From positions 1 to 64,000 of the forward strand of contig JAPLQE010000057.1 of the NCBI GenBank assembly GCA_026399835.1: 64,000 nt of DNA, read 5' to 3'. Under the pieces are notes generated by a model, which saw only the letters and a program-made list of their open reading frames with translations, did no database searches and was not told the origin of the DNA. The translations under genes and the position numbers were made by a program. Shown in pieces: positions 17,472 through 26,379 of the stretch. The stretch comes from Burkholderiales bacterium. Its GTDB lineage: Bacteria > Pseudomonadota > Gammaproteobacteria > Burkholderiales > Burkholderiaceae_E. Within the stretch, counting starts at the first letter, position 1. The number at the start of each line of letters is the position of its first letter.

Positions 17472-18149
17472 CTAGAACAGCTCGATGCTGCCGCTGGCCA
17501 CGGCCGCCGGCTGCTTGTTGAGCCGGCCGCGGAAGGCCGACTCCTCGGTCGCGATCGCCTCGACCTGCGTCGTCGCGAGCTTCTTGCACAGCGCGCGGGC
17601 GCTGCCCGGGAAGAGGCACACCTTGCGCGGATGGATGTCCAGCACGTCGCGCGAGACGATCTGGATCCGCTCGGCCGCGAGGTACTGCTCGATGAACTTC
17701 ACGTTCTGCTCGCCGACGTTCATCGTCGAGAAGTTCCGCATCACCTGGCCACCGCCGAAGACCTTCGCCTCGATCCGCTCGCGCCGGGCACCACGCTTCA
17801 TCATCTCGTTGATCAGCAGCTCCATCGCGTAGGTGCCGTAGCGCCCCGCGCTGCCGCCGTCGGGAAGCATGAAGTGGTTCATGCCGCCCAGCCGTGCGGT
17901 CCGGTCGACCAGGCATGCAGCGACGCACGAGCCGAGGACCGTCATCAGCAGCAGATCGTCGTCGTCGTGGACGTAGAACTCGCCGGGAAGCAGCTTGACC
18001 GCGTCCGTCTTGAACGCCGCGTCGTAGTAGAACGTGTGCGCCTCGTACTCGCGAGCCGGACGCTCGCGCAGCGCCCGGATCCTGTCGGAGCTCTTCGGGA
18101 ACAGCCCGGGCGCGCTCTGGCGCAGCGAAGAAGCGGTCGTCGGGTTCAT
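17472..18149 (-). CDS. cheD: Chemoreceptor glutamine deamidase CheD
   Basis: Deamidates receptor glutamines and in many bacteria modulates adaptation. The 225-residue protein has the conserved G-S-C-V-A-A-C-L with the catalytic Cys, the His in M-N-H-F-M-L-P, and the K-V-F-G-G-G-Q pattern. The ATG at 18149 overlaps the cheR TGA by four bases; another in-frame ATG lies nine bases upstream. The last ten residues, A-V-A-S-G-S-I-E-L-F, nearly repeat the end of the CheZ-like protein of the same operon (see findings). Confidence 0.95.
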   Translation of the reverse strand: MNPTTASSLRQSAPGLFPKSSDRIRALRERPAREYEAHTFYYDAAFKTDAVKLLPGEFYVHDDDDLLLMTVLGSCVAACLVDRTARLGGMNHFMLPDGGSAGRYGTYAMELLINEMMKRGARRERIEAKVFGGGQVMRNFSTMNVGEQNVKFIEQYLAAERIQIVSRDVLDIHPRKVCLFPGSARALCKKLATTQVEAIATEESAFRGRLNKQPAAVASGSIELF

Positions 18150-19003
18150 CGGATGCATTCGGGCTCTCGTGCGTGCCGCTCGGCCAGGCGCTCGTACACG
18201 GTCTTGCCGCGCAGCGAGAACAGGTCGCTCTGGGCCGAAAAGTTCTCGGAGTGACCGACGAACAGCAAGCCGCCGGGGCGCATCGACGCATGCAGGCGCG
18301 ACAGGACGGTGCGCTGCGTCGGGGCGTCGAAGTAGATCATCACGTTGCGGCAGAACACGACATCGAACGGCTGCTGGAAGCGCAGCGGGTCGTGCACCAG
18401 GTTCACCTGCGCGAACTCGACCAGCCGCGACAGCTCGGGGCGCACCCGCATCAGGCCGGCATTGGCCGATGTGCCCTTGAGGAACCAGCGCTTCAGGCGA
18501 GTCGCGTCCAGTCCCTTGTCGCCATCCATCGGATAGACGCCGGCCTTGGCCGTACGCAGCACGTCCGTATCGATGTCGGAGGCGTAGATCGTCGCCTGTG
18601 CGCCGGTGCCAAGCGTCTCCAGGACCGTCATCGCGATCGACCAGGGCTCCTCCCCGGTGGACGCCGCCGCGCACCAGATCCGAACCGGACCGCGGTGCTG
18701 CTTCAGGAACTCGGCCAGCAGCGGGAAGTGGTAGGCCTCGCGGAAGAACGAGGTCAGGTTCGTGGTGAGCGCATTCACGAAGGGCTGCCACAGCGGGGAG
18801 CCGTTGCGCTCGACCGCGTCGAGCAGCGCGCTGTAGCTCGGGATGCCGTGTTCGCGCAGCAGGCGCGCGAGCCGGCCCTGCACCATGCTCTGCTTGCTCG
18901 GCTGCAGGTTGATGCCGGCGCGCTCCTTGATGAGACGACGCACGCGCTCGAAGTCGCCGGGCGAGATCGCGACTTCGTTGCCGAGCGGGGACGGTGCGCT
19001 CAT
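18146..19003 (-). CDS. cheR: Chemotaxis methyltransferase CheR
   Basis: S-adenosylmethionine-dependent methylation of receptor glutamates. The 285-residue protein has the helical CheR N-domain (F-E-R-V-R-R-L-I-K-E-R-A-G-I-N-L) and the methyltransferase domain with A-A-S-T-G-E-E-P-W-S-I-A-M (SAM pocket) and F-C-R-N-V-M-I-Y-F. The beta-subdomain that binds receptor pentapeptides is present (P-G-G-L-L-F-V-G-H-S-E-N). A 179-base gap with a strong hairpin separates it from mcp. Confidence 0.97.
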   Translation of the reverse strand: MSAPSPLGNEVAISPGDFERVRRLIKERAGINLQPSKQSMVQGRLARLLREHGIPSYSALLDAVERNGSPLWQPFVNALTTNLTSFFREAYHFPLLAEFLKQHRGPVRIWCAAASTGEEPWSIAMTVLETLGTGAQATIYASDIDTDVLRTAKAGVYPMDGDKGLDATRLKRWFLKGTSANAGLMRVRPELSRLVEFAQVNLVHDPLRFQQPFDVVFCRNVMIYFDAPTQRTVLSRLHASMRPGGLLFVGHSENFSAQSDLFSLRGKTVYERLAERHAREPECIR

Positions 19004-19140
19004 CGCGACGGCGCCTTCAACGCACCACGGCGCGGGCGCGCGCCGGGCGGGGTGCTGCGATCGCGACGGGGCGGCGGGTCATCTGCAGGGCGGGCTCGGT
19101 TGGGCGGTTCGGATGAGGGCGGGTCGCCGCGGCAGGCCCG

Positions 19141-19164
19141 GCCGGATCGTCGGCGCGATCCGGC
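19141..19164 (-). terminator. Intra-operon hairpin between mcp and cheR
   Basis: GCCGGATCG (19141-19149) and CGATCCGGC (19156-19164) form a perfect 9-base stem with a 6-base loop, 19 bases past the mcp stop. No T-run follows, so it could be a partial terminator, attenuator or 3' mRNA stabiliser that lowers cheRDB relative to mcp. The remainder of the gap 19004-19182 holds nothing I recognise. Confidence 0.55.
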
Positions 19165-19182
19165 GGGGGCAGCGCGCCGCGC

Positions 19183-21255
19183 TCAGAACTCTTCCCAGTC
19201 GTCGTCGGGGACCTTCGCGGCCTTGGGAGCGGGCGCACGCGGAGCGGGTTCGGCCTTGGCGGGCGCCGCACGCGGCGCGGGTGCCTCTGCCTTCATGGCG
19301 GGCGGCGCCGACGCGGCGGCCGGCGTCAGGGGTGCGGCCGGCACGGCGGGCGCTGCAGGCGCGGCGGGCGTCGCAGACGATGCCAGCAAGCTCTTCGGCA
19401 CGACCTGGGGCGGTGCGACCTTCGCCGCGACCGGCTTCGTGGCCGGCTTGGCGGCGGGCGCGGGCCGGACGGCGGGGGTGGGCTTCGAGGCCGCAGCGGG
19501 CCTTGCACCCGAGGCGGGTCGCGCCGCAACGCCGTTGGCCGACACCGGCGCGGGCTTCGCGGCCGGAGCGGGTGCGGAGACTGGGGTGGACTGAAACCCG
19601 TGAGCAGGCTCGGACGAGGCACCCGCGGCGGAGTCTGCCGAACGAGAGGGCTCGTGGTCCGAGCCGCCCTTCGGCGAGCCGGCGTGCATCGACGGCGCGA
19701 GCTGCGAGACGCCGCCCCGCGCGCCGTCGTCCAGGCGGAAGGCGTCCACCGCCTCGGCCAGTCGGCGCGCCTGCTCCTTGAGGCTCTCGGCCGCAGCCGC
19801 GCTCTGCTCGACCAGCGCCGCGTTCTGCTGCGTCATCTGGTCGAGCTGGTTGACCGCGGTGTTGACCTGGCCGATGCCGGCGCTCTGCTCGCCGGTGGCC
19901 GAGGAGATCTCACCGATGATGTCGGTCACGCGCCGCACCGAGGTCACGATCTCCGACATCGTCGTGCCGGCGTCCTTGACGAGGCGGCTTCCCGAGTCGA
20001 CGCGCTGCACGCTGTCGGTGATCAGGCCCTTGATCTGGCGGGCGGCATCGGCGCTGCGCTGCGCGAGGCTGCGCACCTCGGAGGCGACGACCGCGAAGCC
20101 GCGACCCTGCTCCCCGGCGCGTGCGGCCTCGACCGCCGCGTTCAGAGCCAGGATGTTGGTCTGGAAGGCGATCCCGTCGATCACCGAGATGATGTCGGCG
20201 ATCTTGCGTGAGCTGTCGCTGATCTCGCCCATGGTCGCGACGACCTGCTCGACCACCTCGCCGCCGCGGCGCGCGACCTCGGAGGCGCCGAGCGCGAGCT
20301 GGTTGGCCTGGCGGGCGCTGTCGGCGTTGGTCGCCACCGTGCCGGTGAGCTGCTCCATGCTGCTCGAGGTCTGCTGCAGGTTCGAGGCCTGCTGCTCGGT
20401 GCGGCGGCTCAGGTCGTTGTTGCCGACCGCGATCTCGCTCGAGGCGGTGGCGATCTGCTCGGTCGAGTCCTTGATCGAGCCGAGCGTGCGGCTCAGATGC
20501 TCGGACATCCGACGCAGCGCCGAGATCAGCTGGCCGATCTCGTCGTTCGGCGGCTCCGGCAGGCGCACCCGCAGATCGCCCGAGGCGATCGAGTCGGCCG
20601 CTTCACGGGCCGCATTCAGCGGCACCAGCAGCCTGCGGTTGAAGACGATCGAGAAGCCGAAGGCCGCAGCCAGCGAGGCCAGCGTCGCGACCCACAGGAT
20701 CACCAGGTTGCGACCGTCGCGCGTCTTGGCGGCGGTGACCGATGCGGTCGCGAGGCCCCGCTCCGCTTCGAGCAGATCGGAGGCACCCTTGGAGGCGGTC
20801 TTGTAGTGCGCGTCGGCGGTCTGCATCGCCGCAAGCCCGGTTTTCGCATCGACCGACGCCATGTCGATCGCGTCGTCCAGCGACTTCAGGTAGCGCGTCG
20901 CCGCCGCGGACAGCGCGTCGAGCCGCTCGCCACCGGCGGGATCGAGGTCGGCGCGCATGCCGCGCAGCTTCTCGCCGAGCACGGTGCCGCGCTGGGCGAG
21001 CGCGTCGCGCCGGCCCTTGACCACCTTGGCCTGCAGCGTGTCGATCCAGAGGATCGTCCGGTAGGCCTCGGCATGCATCGACGACAGCTCGCCCTCGATG
21101 CGGTACGCATTCGCGTAGCTCTCGAAGCGCACGTCCGCCAGGTTCTCGAGCTCGCGGTTCGAGCGGAGCTGCATCAGCGTGACGAGCACGCACAGCGCGA
21201 GGAGGGAGGCACCACCGATCGCAGGCAACAGCAGCAGCTTGACGCGGAGCTTCAT
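19183..21255 (-). CDS. Methyl-accepting chemotaxis protein with CheR-tethering tail
   Basis: Transmembrane chemoreceptor of 690 residues, the only one in the window. Order: membrane helix (about 7-30), a helical periplasmic sensor domain (about 31-185), second membrane helix (about 190-212), HAMP (about 213-265), and the methyl-accepting signalling domain with the hairpin tip I-D-G-I-A-F-Q-T-N-I-L-A-L-N-A-A-V-E-A. After about residue 525 comes an Ala/Pro/Lys-rich linker of some 160 residues that ends in D-D-D-W-E-E-F, which fits the xWxxF pentapeptide used by enteric receptors to bind CheR and CheB. The ligand cannot be read from the sequence. Confidence 0.95.
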   Translation of the reverse strand: MKLRVKLLLLPAIGGASLLALCVLVTLMQLRSNRELENLADVRFESYANAYRIEGELSSMHAEAYRTILWIDTLQAKVVKGRRDALAQRGTVLGEKLRGMRADLDPAGGERLDALSAAATRYLKSLDDAIDMASVDAKTGLAAMQTADAHYKTASKGASDLLEAERGLATASVTAAKTRDGRNLVILWVATLASLAAAFGFSIVFNRRLLVPLNAAREAADSIASGDLRVRLPEPPNDEIGQLISALRRMSEHLSRTLGSIKDSTEQIATASSEIAVGNNDLSRRTEQQASNLQQTSSSMEQLTGTVATNADSARQANQLALGASEVARRGGEVVEQVVATMGEISDSSRKIADIISVIDGIAFQTNILALNAAVEAARAGEQGRGFAVVASEVRSLAQRSADAARQIKGLITDSVQRVDSGSRLVKDAGTTMSEIVTSVRRVTDIIGEISSATGEQSAGIGQVNTAVNQLDQMTQQNAALVEQSAAAAESLKEQARRLAEAVDAFRLDDGARGGVSQLAPSMHAGSPKGGSDHEPSRSADSAAGASSEPAHGFQSTPVSAPAPAAKPAPVSANGVAARPASGARPAAASKPTPAVRPAPAAKPATKPVAAKVAPPQVVPKSLLASSATPAAPAAPAVPAAPLTPAAASAPPAMKAEAPAPRAAPAKAEPAPRAPAPKAAKVPDDDWEEF

Positions 21256-21301
21256 GGGATGGCCGACAGTTTGGAGGAAAGGAGACGGTCCGCTGCGCGG
21301 A

Positions 21302-21553
21302 TCAGTTCTTGTGGACGCCGCCGCAGACGACGGTGTCGTCCAGGCGCTTGCAGTACATCTGCTCGGGCTCGACCTTCCTGCTCACCGCGTTGGTGAACGT
21401 GTGGTCCTGCCGGAAGGTCGGCCTGGCGCGGCCCAGCTCGATGCGTTCCTCGACGAAGGCCTTGCCGTCGAGTCCGTAGACCACCCGATACAGGTCGCGG
21501 TCGGTGAACGCCCCGCCCTTTCTGCTGATCTCGGCCCAGCGCGTGTGCGTCAT
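21302..21553 (-). CDS. Small unknown protein in the chemotaxis operon
   Basis: Not recognised. An 83-residue product on the same strand as, and between, cheW and mcp (46 bases to mcp). It is soluble, with no membrane segment or signal peptide: M-T-H-T-R-W-A-E-I at the start, then Y-R-V-V-Y-G-L-D-G-K-A-F-V-E-E-R-I-E-L-G, and a short C-terminal part with two Cys (M-Y-C-K-R-L and V-V-C-G-G-V). A start 15 codons upstream is also possible; the chosen ATG has a modest GAAGAG ahead. Base composition matches its neighbours. The collinear position suggests a role with the receptor, but that is inference only. Confidence 0.6.
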   Translation of the reverse strand: MTHTRWAEISRKGGAFTDRDLYRVVYGLDGKAFVEERIELGRARPTFRQDHTFTNAVSRKVEPEQMYCKRLDDTVVCGGVHKN

Positions 21554-21639
21554 GTCGATGCTCTTCGTCGGGTGGTGTCGGACCCGGCGCGCGGACATGA
21601 AGTCCGCGCGTACGGGTCGAACGCAGGGGTCTGTCCGCT

Positions 21640-22131
21640 TCAGGCGGGCTGCTCGGCCAGCGCCATGTCGGCGGCGCTCATCAGCCGTTCGATCTCGATC
21701 AGGATCAGCATCCGGTCGTTCAGCGTGCCGAGCCCCGTGATGAAGTCGGCCTCGACCGAAGCGCCTACCTCCGGCGCCGGCCGGATCTGCTCGGGCGCGA
21801 GCTCCATCACGTCGGAGACCGAGTCGACGACGATGCCGACGACGCGCGATCCGAGGTTCAGGATGATCACTACCGTGAAGTCGTTGTATTCGGCCGAGCC
21901 GAGGTTGAACTTCAGCCTCAGGTCGACGATCGGCACGATCACGCCCCGAAGGTTCACCACGCCCTTGATGAACGAGGGCGCGTTGGCGATCCGGGTCGGC
22001 TGCTCGTAGCCGCGGATCTCCTGGACCTTAAGGATGTCGATCCCGTACTCCTCCTCGCCGAGCCTGAAGGTGAGGTACTCGCGCGGCCTGGCGGCCGTTG
22101 CAGCGTCGTGCGACCGATCGTGTGCAGCCAT
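21640..22131 (-). CDS. cheW: Chemotaxis coupling protein CheW
   Basis: Adaptor joining CheA to receptors, 163 residues. The two SH3-like lobes are clear: [23 protein letters not shown], then [19 protein letters not shown], and [18 protein letters not shown] ahead supports the ATG at 22131 over an upstream in-frame ATG. It follows cheA after 23 bases. Confidence 0.97.
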   Translation of the reverse strand: MAAHDRSHDAATAARPREYLTFRLGEEEYGIDILKVQEIRGYEQPTRIANAPSFIKGVVNLRGVIVPIVDLRLKFNLGSAEYNDFTVVIILNLGSRVVGIVVDSVSDVMELAPEQIRPAPEVGASVEADFITGLGTLNDRMLILIEIERLMSAADMALAEQPA

Positions 22132-22154
22132 GGGTCTCTCCGTCCGAAGGGTGT

Positions 22155-24299
22155 TCAGTGACGCGCGCGGCGGACCAGCCACGACACGTCGAGGATCAGT
22201 GCCACCTGGCCGTCGCCGAGGATGGTCGCGCCGGAGACACCCGGCACCTTGCGATAGTTGGCCTCGAGGTTCTTGACGACCACCTGGTGCTGGCCGATCA
22301 GCTCGTCGACGATCAGCGCGATTCGCCCGCCCTCGGCCTCGATGACGATCATGATTCCGCCCGAGACAGGCTCCTTTCTGGGCACGGCGAACAGCTCGTC
22401 GAGCGCCAGCAGCGGCAGGTACTCGTTGCGCACCTCGACCACGCGGCCGGTGCCGCCCACCGACTTGATGTCGCCCGCGGACAGGTGGATCGACTCCACC
22501 ACCGACGCGAGCGGCACGATGTAGGTCTCCTCGGCGACGCCGACGGACATGCCGTCCATGATCGCGAGCGTCAGGGGCAGGCGCACCGACACCCGCATGC
22601 CCTGGCCCTCGGTCGAATCGATCTCGACCGAGCCGCCCAGCGAGGCGATGTTGCGCTTGACCACGTCCATGCCGACGCCTCGGCCCGACACGTCGGTGAC
22701 TTGCGCGGCGGTCGAGAAGCCCGGCTCGAAGATCAGACCGTAGACCTCCTGGTCCGTCATCTGGTCGCTGACCGGCAGGCCGCGCTCGATGGCCTTCTGC
22801 AGCAGCTTGTCTCGATTCAGGCCGCGCCCGTCGTCGCGGACCTCGATCACGATCGAGCCGCCCTGGTGGGCCGCCGCCAGCGTCACCGTGCCCTGCGCCG
22901 GCTTGCCTGCGGCCACGCGGACCTCGGGCATCTCGATGCCGTGGTCGGCGGCGTTGCGCACCAGGTGGGTCAGCGGGTCGGTGATCTTCTCGATCAGGCC
23001 CTTGTCCAGCTCGGTGTCCTCGCCGATCGTCTGCAGCTCGACCTGCTTGCCGAGCTTGCCGGCCAGGTCACGCAACATCCGCGGGAAGCGGTTGAAGACG
23101 ACCGCCATCGGGATCATCCGGATGGCCATCACCGCTTCCTGGAGCATCCGCGTGTTGCGCTCCAGGTCGGTCAGGCCGGTCGACATCGACTGGTGCAGGA
23201 CCGGATCGAGTGCCTGACCGGTCTGCGCGAGCATGGCCTGCGTGATCACGAGCTCGCCGACCAGGTTGATCAGCTGGTCGACCTTCTCGATCGGGACGCG
23301 GATCGAGGTGCTCTCGAGCGCGGTCGCGGGCGGTGCGGGCCGATCGGCTGCCTTGGCGGCCGGCTTCGGGGCCGGCGCAGCGGGGGTCACGGCTGCGGCC
23401 GACGCCGCGGCGGGCGCTTCGGACTCGCCGGGCAGGTCGACGAAGAATCCGTAGTCGGCGCCTTCGGTCGCTGCGGGCCGGACCGCGACCTTCGCGGCAG
23501 GTGCCGTGGCGGCAGGCGCCGCGGGCACAGCGGCCGGGGCCGCCTGCGCGCCCATCCGGACCTGCGCGCGATCGACGTGGAACGAGAACAGGTCGAGCAG
23601 GTCGCCGTCCGAGGTGGAGGTGACGATGCGGTAGCGGCGCATCCCCTCGGCATCGGCGCTGCCGCCGTCGGTGGCCTCGATGCGGCCGAGGCCTGGAATC
23701 TCGGTGAACAGCTCGGCCAGGTGCTCGGCCGTCTCGGGTCGCTCGAGCGGTCCGATCGCCAGCTCGATCAGGCGCTCGCCCTCGGCGAGCACCGGCTCGG
23801 GCAGCGCGGGCGCGACGGCGACCGGCGCGGGGGCCGCAGGGGCCGCGGCAGCCTGGGCAACCGGTGCGGCGGCGGCCGTGCCGTGCGCCAGCGCACCGAT
23901 CCGTGCCACGAGCTCGGAGCAGTCGAGCGCCTCGTGCTCGGCCGCGCCGGCCTGGTGGCGCGACAGCAGGTGCTTGAGCGCGTCGCCCGATTCGAGCAGC
24001 GTGTCGATCATGCCGATCGTGGCACTCAGCTCGTGGCGACGCAGCTTGTCGAGCAGCGTCTCCATGACGTGCGTGAGGTCGGCGACGTCCTGGAACCCGA
24101 AGGTTGCAGCGCCCCCCTTGATGGAGTGGGCGCAACGGAAGATCGCGTTGAGCGCCTCGTCGTCGGCGTGCTCGACGTCGACCTCGAGCAGCAGCGTCTC
24201 CATGTTGGCGAGGTTCTCACCCGCCTCCTCGAAGAAGACGCCGTGGAACTGCGACAGGTCGAACGCGCCGCTGTTGTCTTGGGACTGTGTTTCGCTCAT
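22155..24299 (-). CDS. cheA: Chemotaxis histidine kinase CheA
   Basis: Receptor-controlled kinase of 714 residues that phosphorylates CheY and CheB. Domains in order: HPt with the phospho-accepting His at 58 (R-C-A-H-S-I-K-G-G), a CheY-binding P2-like region within Ala/Pro-rich linkers (about 190-340), the dimerisation domain ([18 protein letters not shown]), the ATPase domain ([28 protein letters not shown]), and a C-terminal CheW-like domain. It follows cheY after 16 bases. Confidence 0.98.
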   Translation of the reverse strand: MSETQSQDNSGAFDLSQFHGVFFEEAGENLANMETLLLEVDVEHADDEALNAIFRCAHSIKGGAATFGFQDVADLTHVMETLLDKLRRHELSATIGMIDTLLESGDALKHLLSRHQAGAAEHEALDCSELVARIGALAHGTAAAAPVAQAAAAPAAPAPVAVAPALPEPVLAEGERLIELAIGPLERPETAEHLAELFTEIPGLGRIEATDGGSADAEGMRRYRIVTSTSDGDLLDLFSFHVDRAQVRMGAQAAPAAVPAAPAATAPAAKVAVRPAATEGADYGFFVDLPGESEAPAAASAAAVTPAAPAPKPAAKAADRPAPPATALESTSIRVPIEKVDQLINLVGELVITQAMLAQTGQALDPVLHQSMSTGLTDLERNTRMLQEAVMAIRMIPMAVVFNRFPRMLRDLAGKLGKQVELQTIGEDTELDKGLIEKITDPLTHLVRNAADHGIEMPEVRVAAGKPAQGTVTLAAAHQGGSIVIEVRDDGRGLNRDKLLQKAIERGLPVSDQMTDQEVYGLIFEPGFSTAAQVTDVSGRGVGMDVVKRNIASLGGSVEIDSTEGQGMRVSVRLPLTLAIMDGMSVGVAEETYIVPLASVVESIHLSAGDIKSVGGTGRVVEVRNEYLPLLALDELFAVPRKEPVSGGIMIVIEAEGGRIALIVDELIGQHQVVVKNLEANYRKVPGVSGATILGDGQVALILDVSWLVRRARH

Positions 24300-24315
24300 C
24301 GCGACCTCGCGGGGC

Positions 24316-24681
24316 TCACTGCGGCAGGACCCTGCCGATGACTTCGAGCAGGCGTGCCGGATCGAAGGGCTTGACCATCCACCCGGTTGCCCCCGCGGCG
24401 CGCCCGGCCTGCTTCATCTCGTCGCTCGACTCGGTGGTCAGCACCAGGATCGGCGTGCGCTTGAACCGGTCCTGCTCGCGCAGTTGCTTGATCAGCGTCA
24501 GGCCATCCATGCGGGGCATGTTCTGGTCGGTGAGGACCAGGTCGACCTGCTTGCCACCGAGCTTGTCGAGCGCGTCCTGCCCGTCGACCGCCTCGATGAC
24601 CTCGTACCCCGAACTTCGCAGGGTGAAGGAGACCATCTGACGCATCGAGGCCGAATCGTCCACAGCCAGAATCGAACGCAT
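24316..24681 (-). CDS. cheY: Chemotaxis response regulator CheY
   Basis: Single-domain receiver of 121 residues that, when phosphorylated, binds FliM and switches rotation. Acidic pair D-D at 8-9, phosphorylated Asp at 52 (V-L-T-D-Q-N-M-P), Thr in L-V-L-T-T-E-S-S and Lys in M-V-K-P-F-D are all present. A GGAGG site six bases ahead selects the ATG at 24681; an ATG two codons upstream is too close to it. Between the CheZ-like gene and cheA. Confidence 0.96.
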   Translation of the reverse strand: MRSILAVDDSASMRQMVSFTLRSSGYEVIEAVDGQDALDKLGGKQVDLVLTDQNMPRMDGLTLIKQLREQDRFKRTPILVLTTESSDEMKQAGRAAGATGWMVKPFDPARLLEVIGRVLPQ

Positions 24682-24698
24682 TCCCATCCTCCGGATCC

Positions 24699-25118
24699 TC
24701 AGAAGAGCTCGACCGAGCCCGCATCCACAGCACGTTGTGCGACCGGGCACGCCCGGTTCACCCATTGAACTTCGCAGCCCTCTTCCTCGCCGCCGAGCGC
24801 CGCGTTCCCGAGGCAATCGGCCACCGACACCAGCCGCCGCCGCGCGTGCGCGATCAGCTGGGACGCCATGTCCTGGAACTGCAGCGCGGTCATCGCCGCC
24901 CTCAGCTCACCCGCCAGCGCCGGCTGGCGCGGGTCGGAGATGTCGGCGCTGAGCGCATGCGCCCGTCCGAACCGGTCGAGCAGCTGGTCCACCGCATCGG
25001 ACAGCAGCCGCTCGAGCCGCTCGAGTTCGGTCCCGGCGGCCAGCAGTTCGTCCTGCATGTCCGCCGCGAGCCTCGCGGTCACCGCGCCACTGACTTCTTC
25101 AGGTTCTTGATCGCTCAT
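24699..25118 (-). CDS. Short CheZ-like CheY-phosphatase (tentative)
   Basis: First gene of the che operon, 139 residues, all helical. The motif L-Q-F-Q-D-M-A-S-Q-L-I aligns with the CheZ active-site stretch (D-F-Q-D-L-T-G-Q-V-I in the enteric protein), placing the catalytic Asp at 83 and Gln at 87. The N-terminal helix (E-L-L-A-A-G-T-E-L-E-R-L-E) fits the CheZ hairpin. The protein is well short of the usual 200 or so residues. It ends A-V-D-A-G-S-V-E-L-F, resembling the end of CheD. Whether it acts as a phosphatase is inferred from the motif and its place next to cheY. Confidence 0.68.
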   Translation of the reverse strand: MSDQEPEEVSGAVTARLAADMQDELLAAGTELERLERLLSDAVDQLLDRFGRAHALSADISDPRQPALAGELRAAMTALQFQDMASQLIAHARRRLVSVADCLGNAALGGEEEGCEVQWVNRACPVAQRAVDAGSVELF

Positions 25119-25239
25119 CGCGCTTGATCGCCGTAGGAATCGGATGATTCGTCGCGTGCTAACATACTCACGAGCAAGCCCGCACACCGGAGGTGATTCT
25201 CGGTCGCCGAGGCACCGTCCAAACTCGAGAAAAGACCGG
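25119..25239. promoter_or_regulatory. Divergent gap between che operon and kinase gene
   Basis: The only AT-rich patch here, GTGCTAACATACTC near 25156-25169, could hold -10 hexamers in either direction (TAACAT on the plus strand, TATGTT on the minus). No sigma-28 promoter matching the fliS site is present, so the che operon may use a different promoter class. Confidence 0.3.
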
Positions 25240-26379
25240 GTGCACCCGACCATTTCGCAAGAGCCGACCGACGGTCCGGATACTGCTATCGAGCCGATCC
25301 GCCTGCTCGTCGTCGAAGACTCCGAGCTCGACTACGAGCTGCTCGTCCGGTCGCTGCACCGCCAGAACCTGGCGCCCCACTCGGTCCGCGTCGAGGACGA
25401 GCCCGGCCTGCGCGCGGCGCTCCGTTCGGGTCCCTGGGACGCCGTGATCTCCGATCACCACCTGCCGCGGTTCTCCAGCGGCGAGGCCCTGCGGATCGTC
25501 CGCGCCAGCGGGTCCGACCTGCCGTTCATCATCGTGTCGGGCACCATCGGCGAGGAGGCGGCGGTCGCAGCGATGCAGGCGGGCGCCGACGACTACCTGA
25601 TCAAGGGTCGCCTCGCGCGGCTGGGACCGGCGCTGCGCAACGCGCTGTCGGCCGCCTCGGCCCGCCGCGAGCGGGGCGCCGCGCAGCAGGCGCTGGCCGA
25701 GTCCGAGCGCCGGCTGCGGGCCCTGACCGATCACCTGCAGCAGGCGGTCGAGGACGAGCGGGCCGCGATCGCCCGCGAAGTCCATGACGACGTCGGAGGC
25801 ATGCTCACCGCGCTGCGCTTCGATCTGTCCTGGATCGAGCGCCACGGCGAGGAGCCCGTGCGGGCGCGGGCCCGCCAGGGGCTGGACACCCTCAACCAGG
25901 CGGTGCTGGCGGTGCAGCGGATCATGCGCAACCTGCGGCCGCCGGCGCTCGACGCGGGGATCGTCGCCGCATTGGACTTCCTCGGGCAGCAGTTCTCCAG
26001 CCGCACCGGCATCGACACGCAGCTCACCGCCAACCGCGACCGGGTCGAGGTGAGCGAGCAGGTCGCCATCACCGTCTACCGCGTCGCCCAGGAGTCGCTC
26101 ACCAACGTCGCCAAGCACGCGCAGGCGCGCCGCGCACGCGTCGACCTGGTGGTCCAGGACGACACGCTGTCGCTCGAGATCAGCGACGACGGCATCGGTA
26201 TCCGCGCGGCCGACATCGACAAGCCCGGCTCCTTCGGTCTGCGCGGGCTGACCGAACGCGTGCGTCAGGTGCATGGCTGGATCGACGTTGCGGTCGGCGA
26301 GCGCCACGGCGCGGTGATGCTGACGATCCCCCTGACGCAGCAGGCGGCGTCGCGAATCATCGACGAGAGCGACGCATGA
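25240..26379 (+). CDS. Receiver-histidine kinase hybrid (NarX-type HisKA_3)
   Basis: Soluble signalling kinase of 379 residues with no membrane segment. An N-terminal receiver (Asp at 72 in V-I-S-D-H-H-L-P) is followed by a HisKA_3 dimerisation domain with His 182 in I-A-R-E-V-H-D-D-V-G-G-M and a HATPase domain (Q-E-S-L-T-N-V-A-K-H-A; D-D-G-I-G-I; G-L-R-G-L-T-E-R-V). It is coupled by a 4-base overlap to the NarL-type regulator that follows, its likely partner. I favour the GTG at 25240, with GAGAAAAG ahead, which puts the receiver at residue 18; an in-frame ATG at 25144 would run through the divergent promoter region. Confidence 0.9.
   Translation: MHPTISQEPTDGPDTAIEPIRLLVVEDSELDYELLVRSLHRQNLAPHSVRVEDEPGLRAALRSGPWDAVISDHHLPRFSSGEALRIVRASGSDLPFIIVSGTIGEEAAVAAMQAGADDYLIKGRLARLGPALRNALSAASARRERGAAQQALAESERRLRALTDHLQQAVEDERAAIAREVHDDVGGMLTALRFDLSWIERHGEEPVRARARQGLDTLNQAVLAVQRIMRNLRPPALDAGIVAALDFLGQQFSSRTGIDTQLTANRDRVEVSEQVAITVYRVAQESLTNVAKHAQARRARVDLVVQDDTLSLEISDDGIGIRAADIDKPGSFGLRGLTERVRQVHGWIDVAVGERHGAVMLTIPLTQQAASRIIDESDA

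Noticed and set aside
25189-25197. A perfect ribosome-site word GGAGGTGAT ahead of the hybrid kinase
   Set aside because: No in-frame start codon follows within 5-10 bases; the short frame starting there has no protein character.
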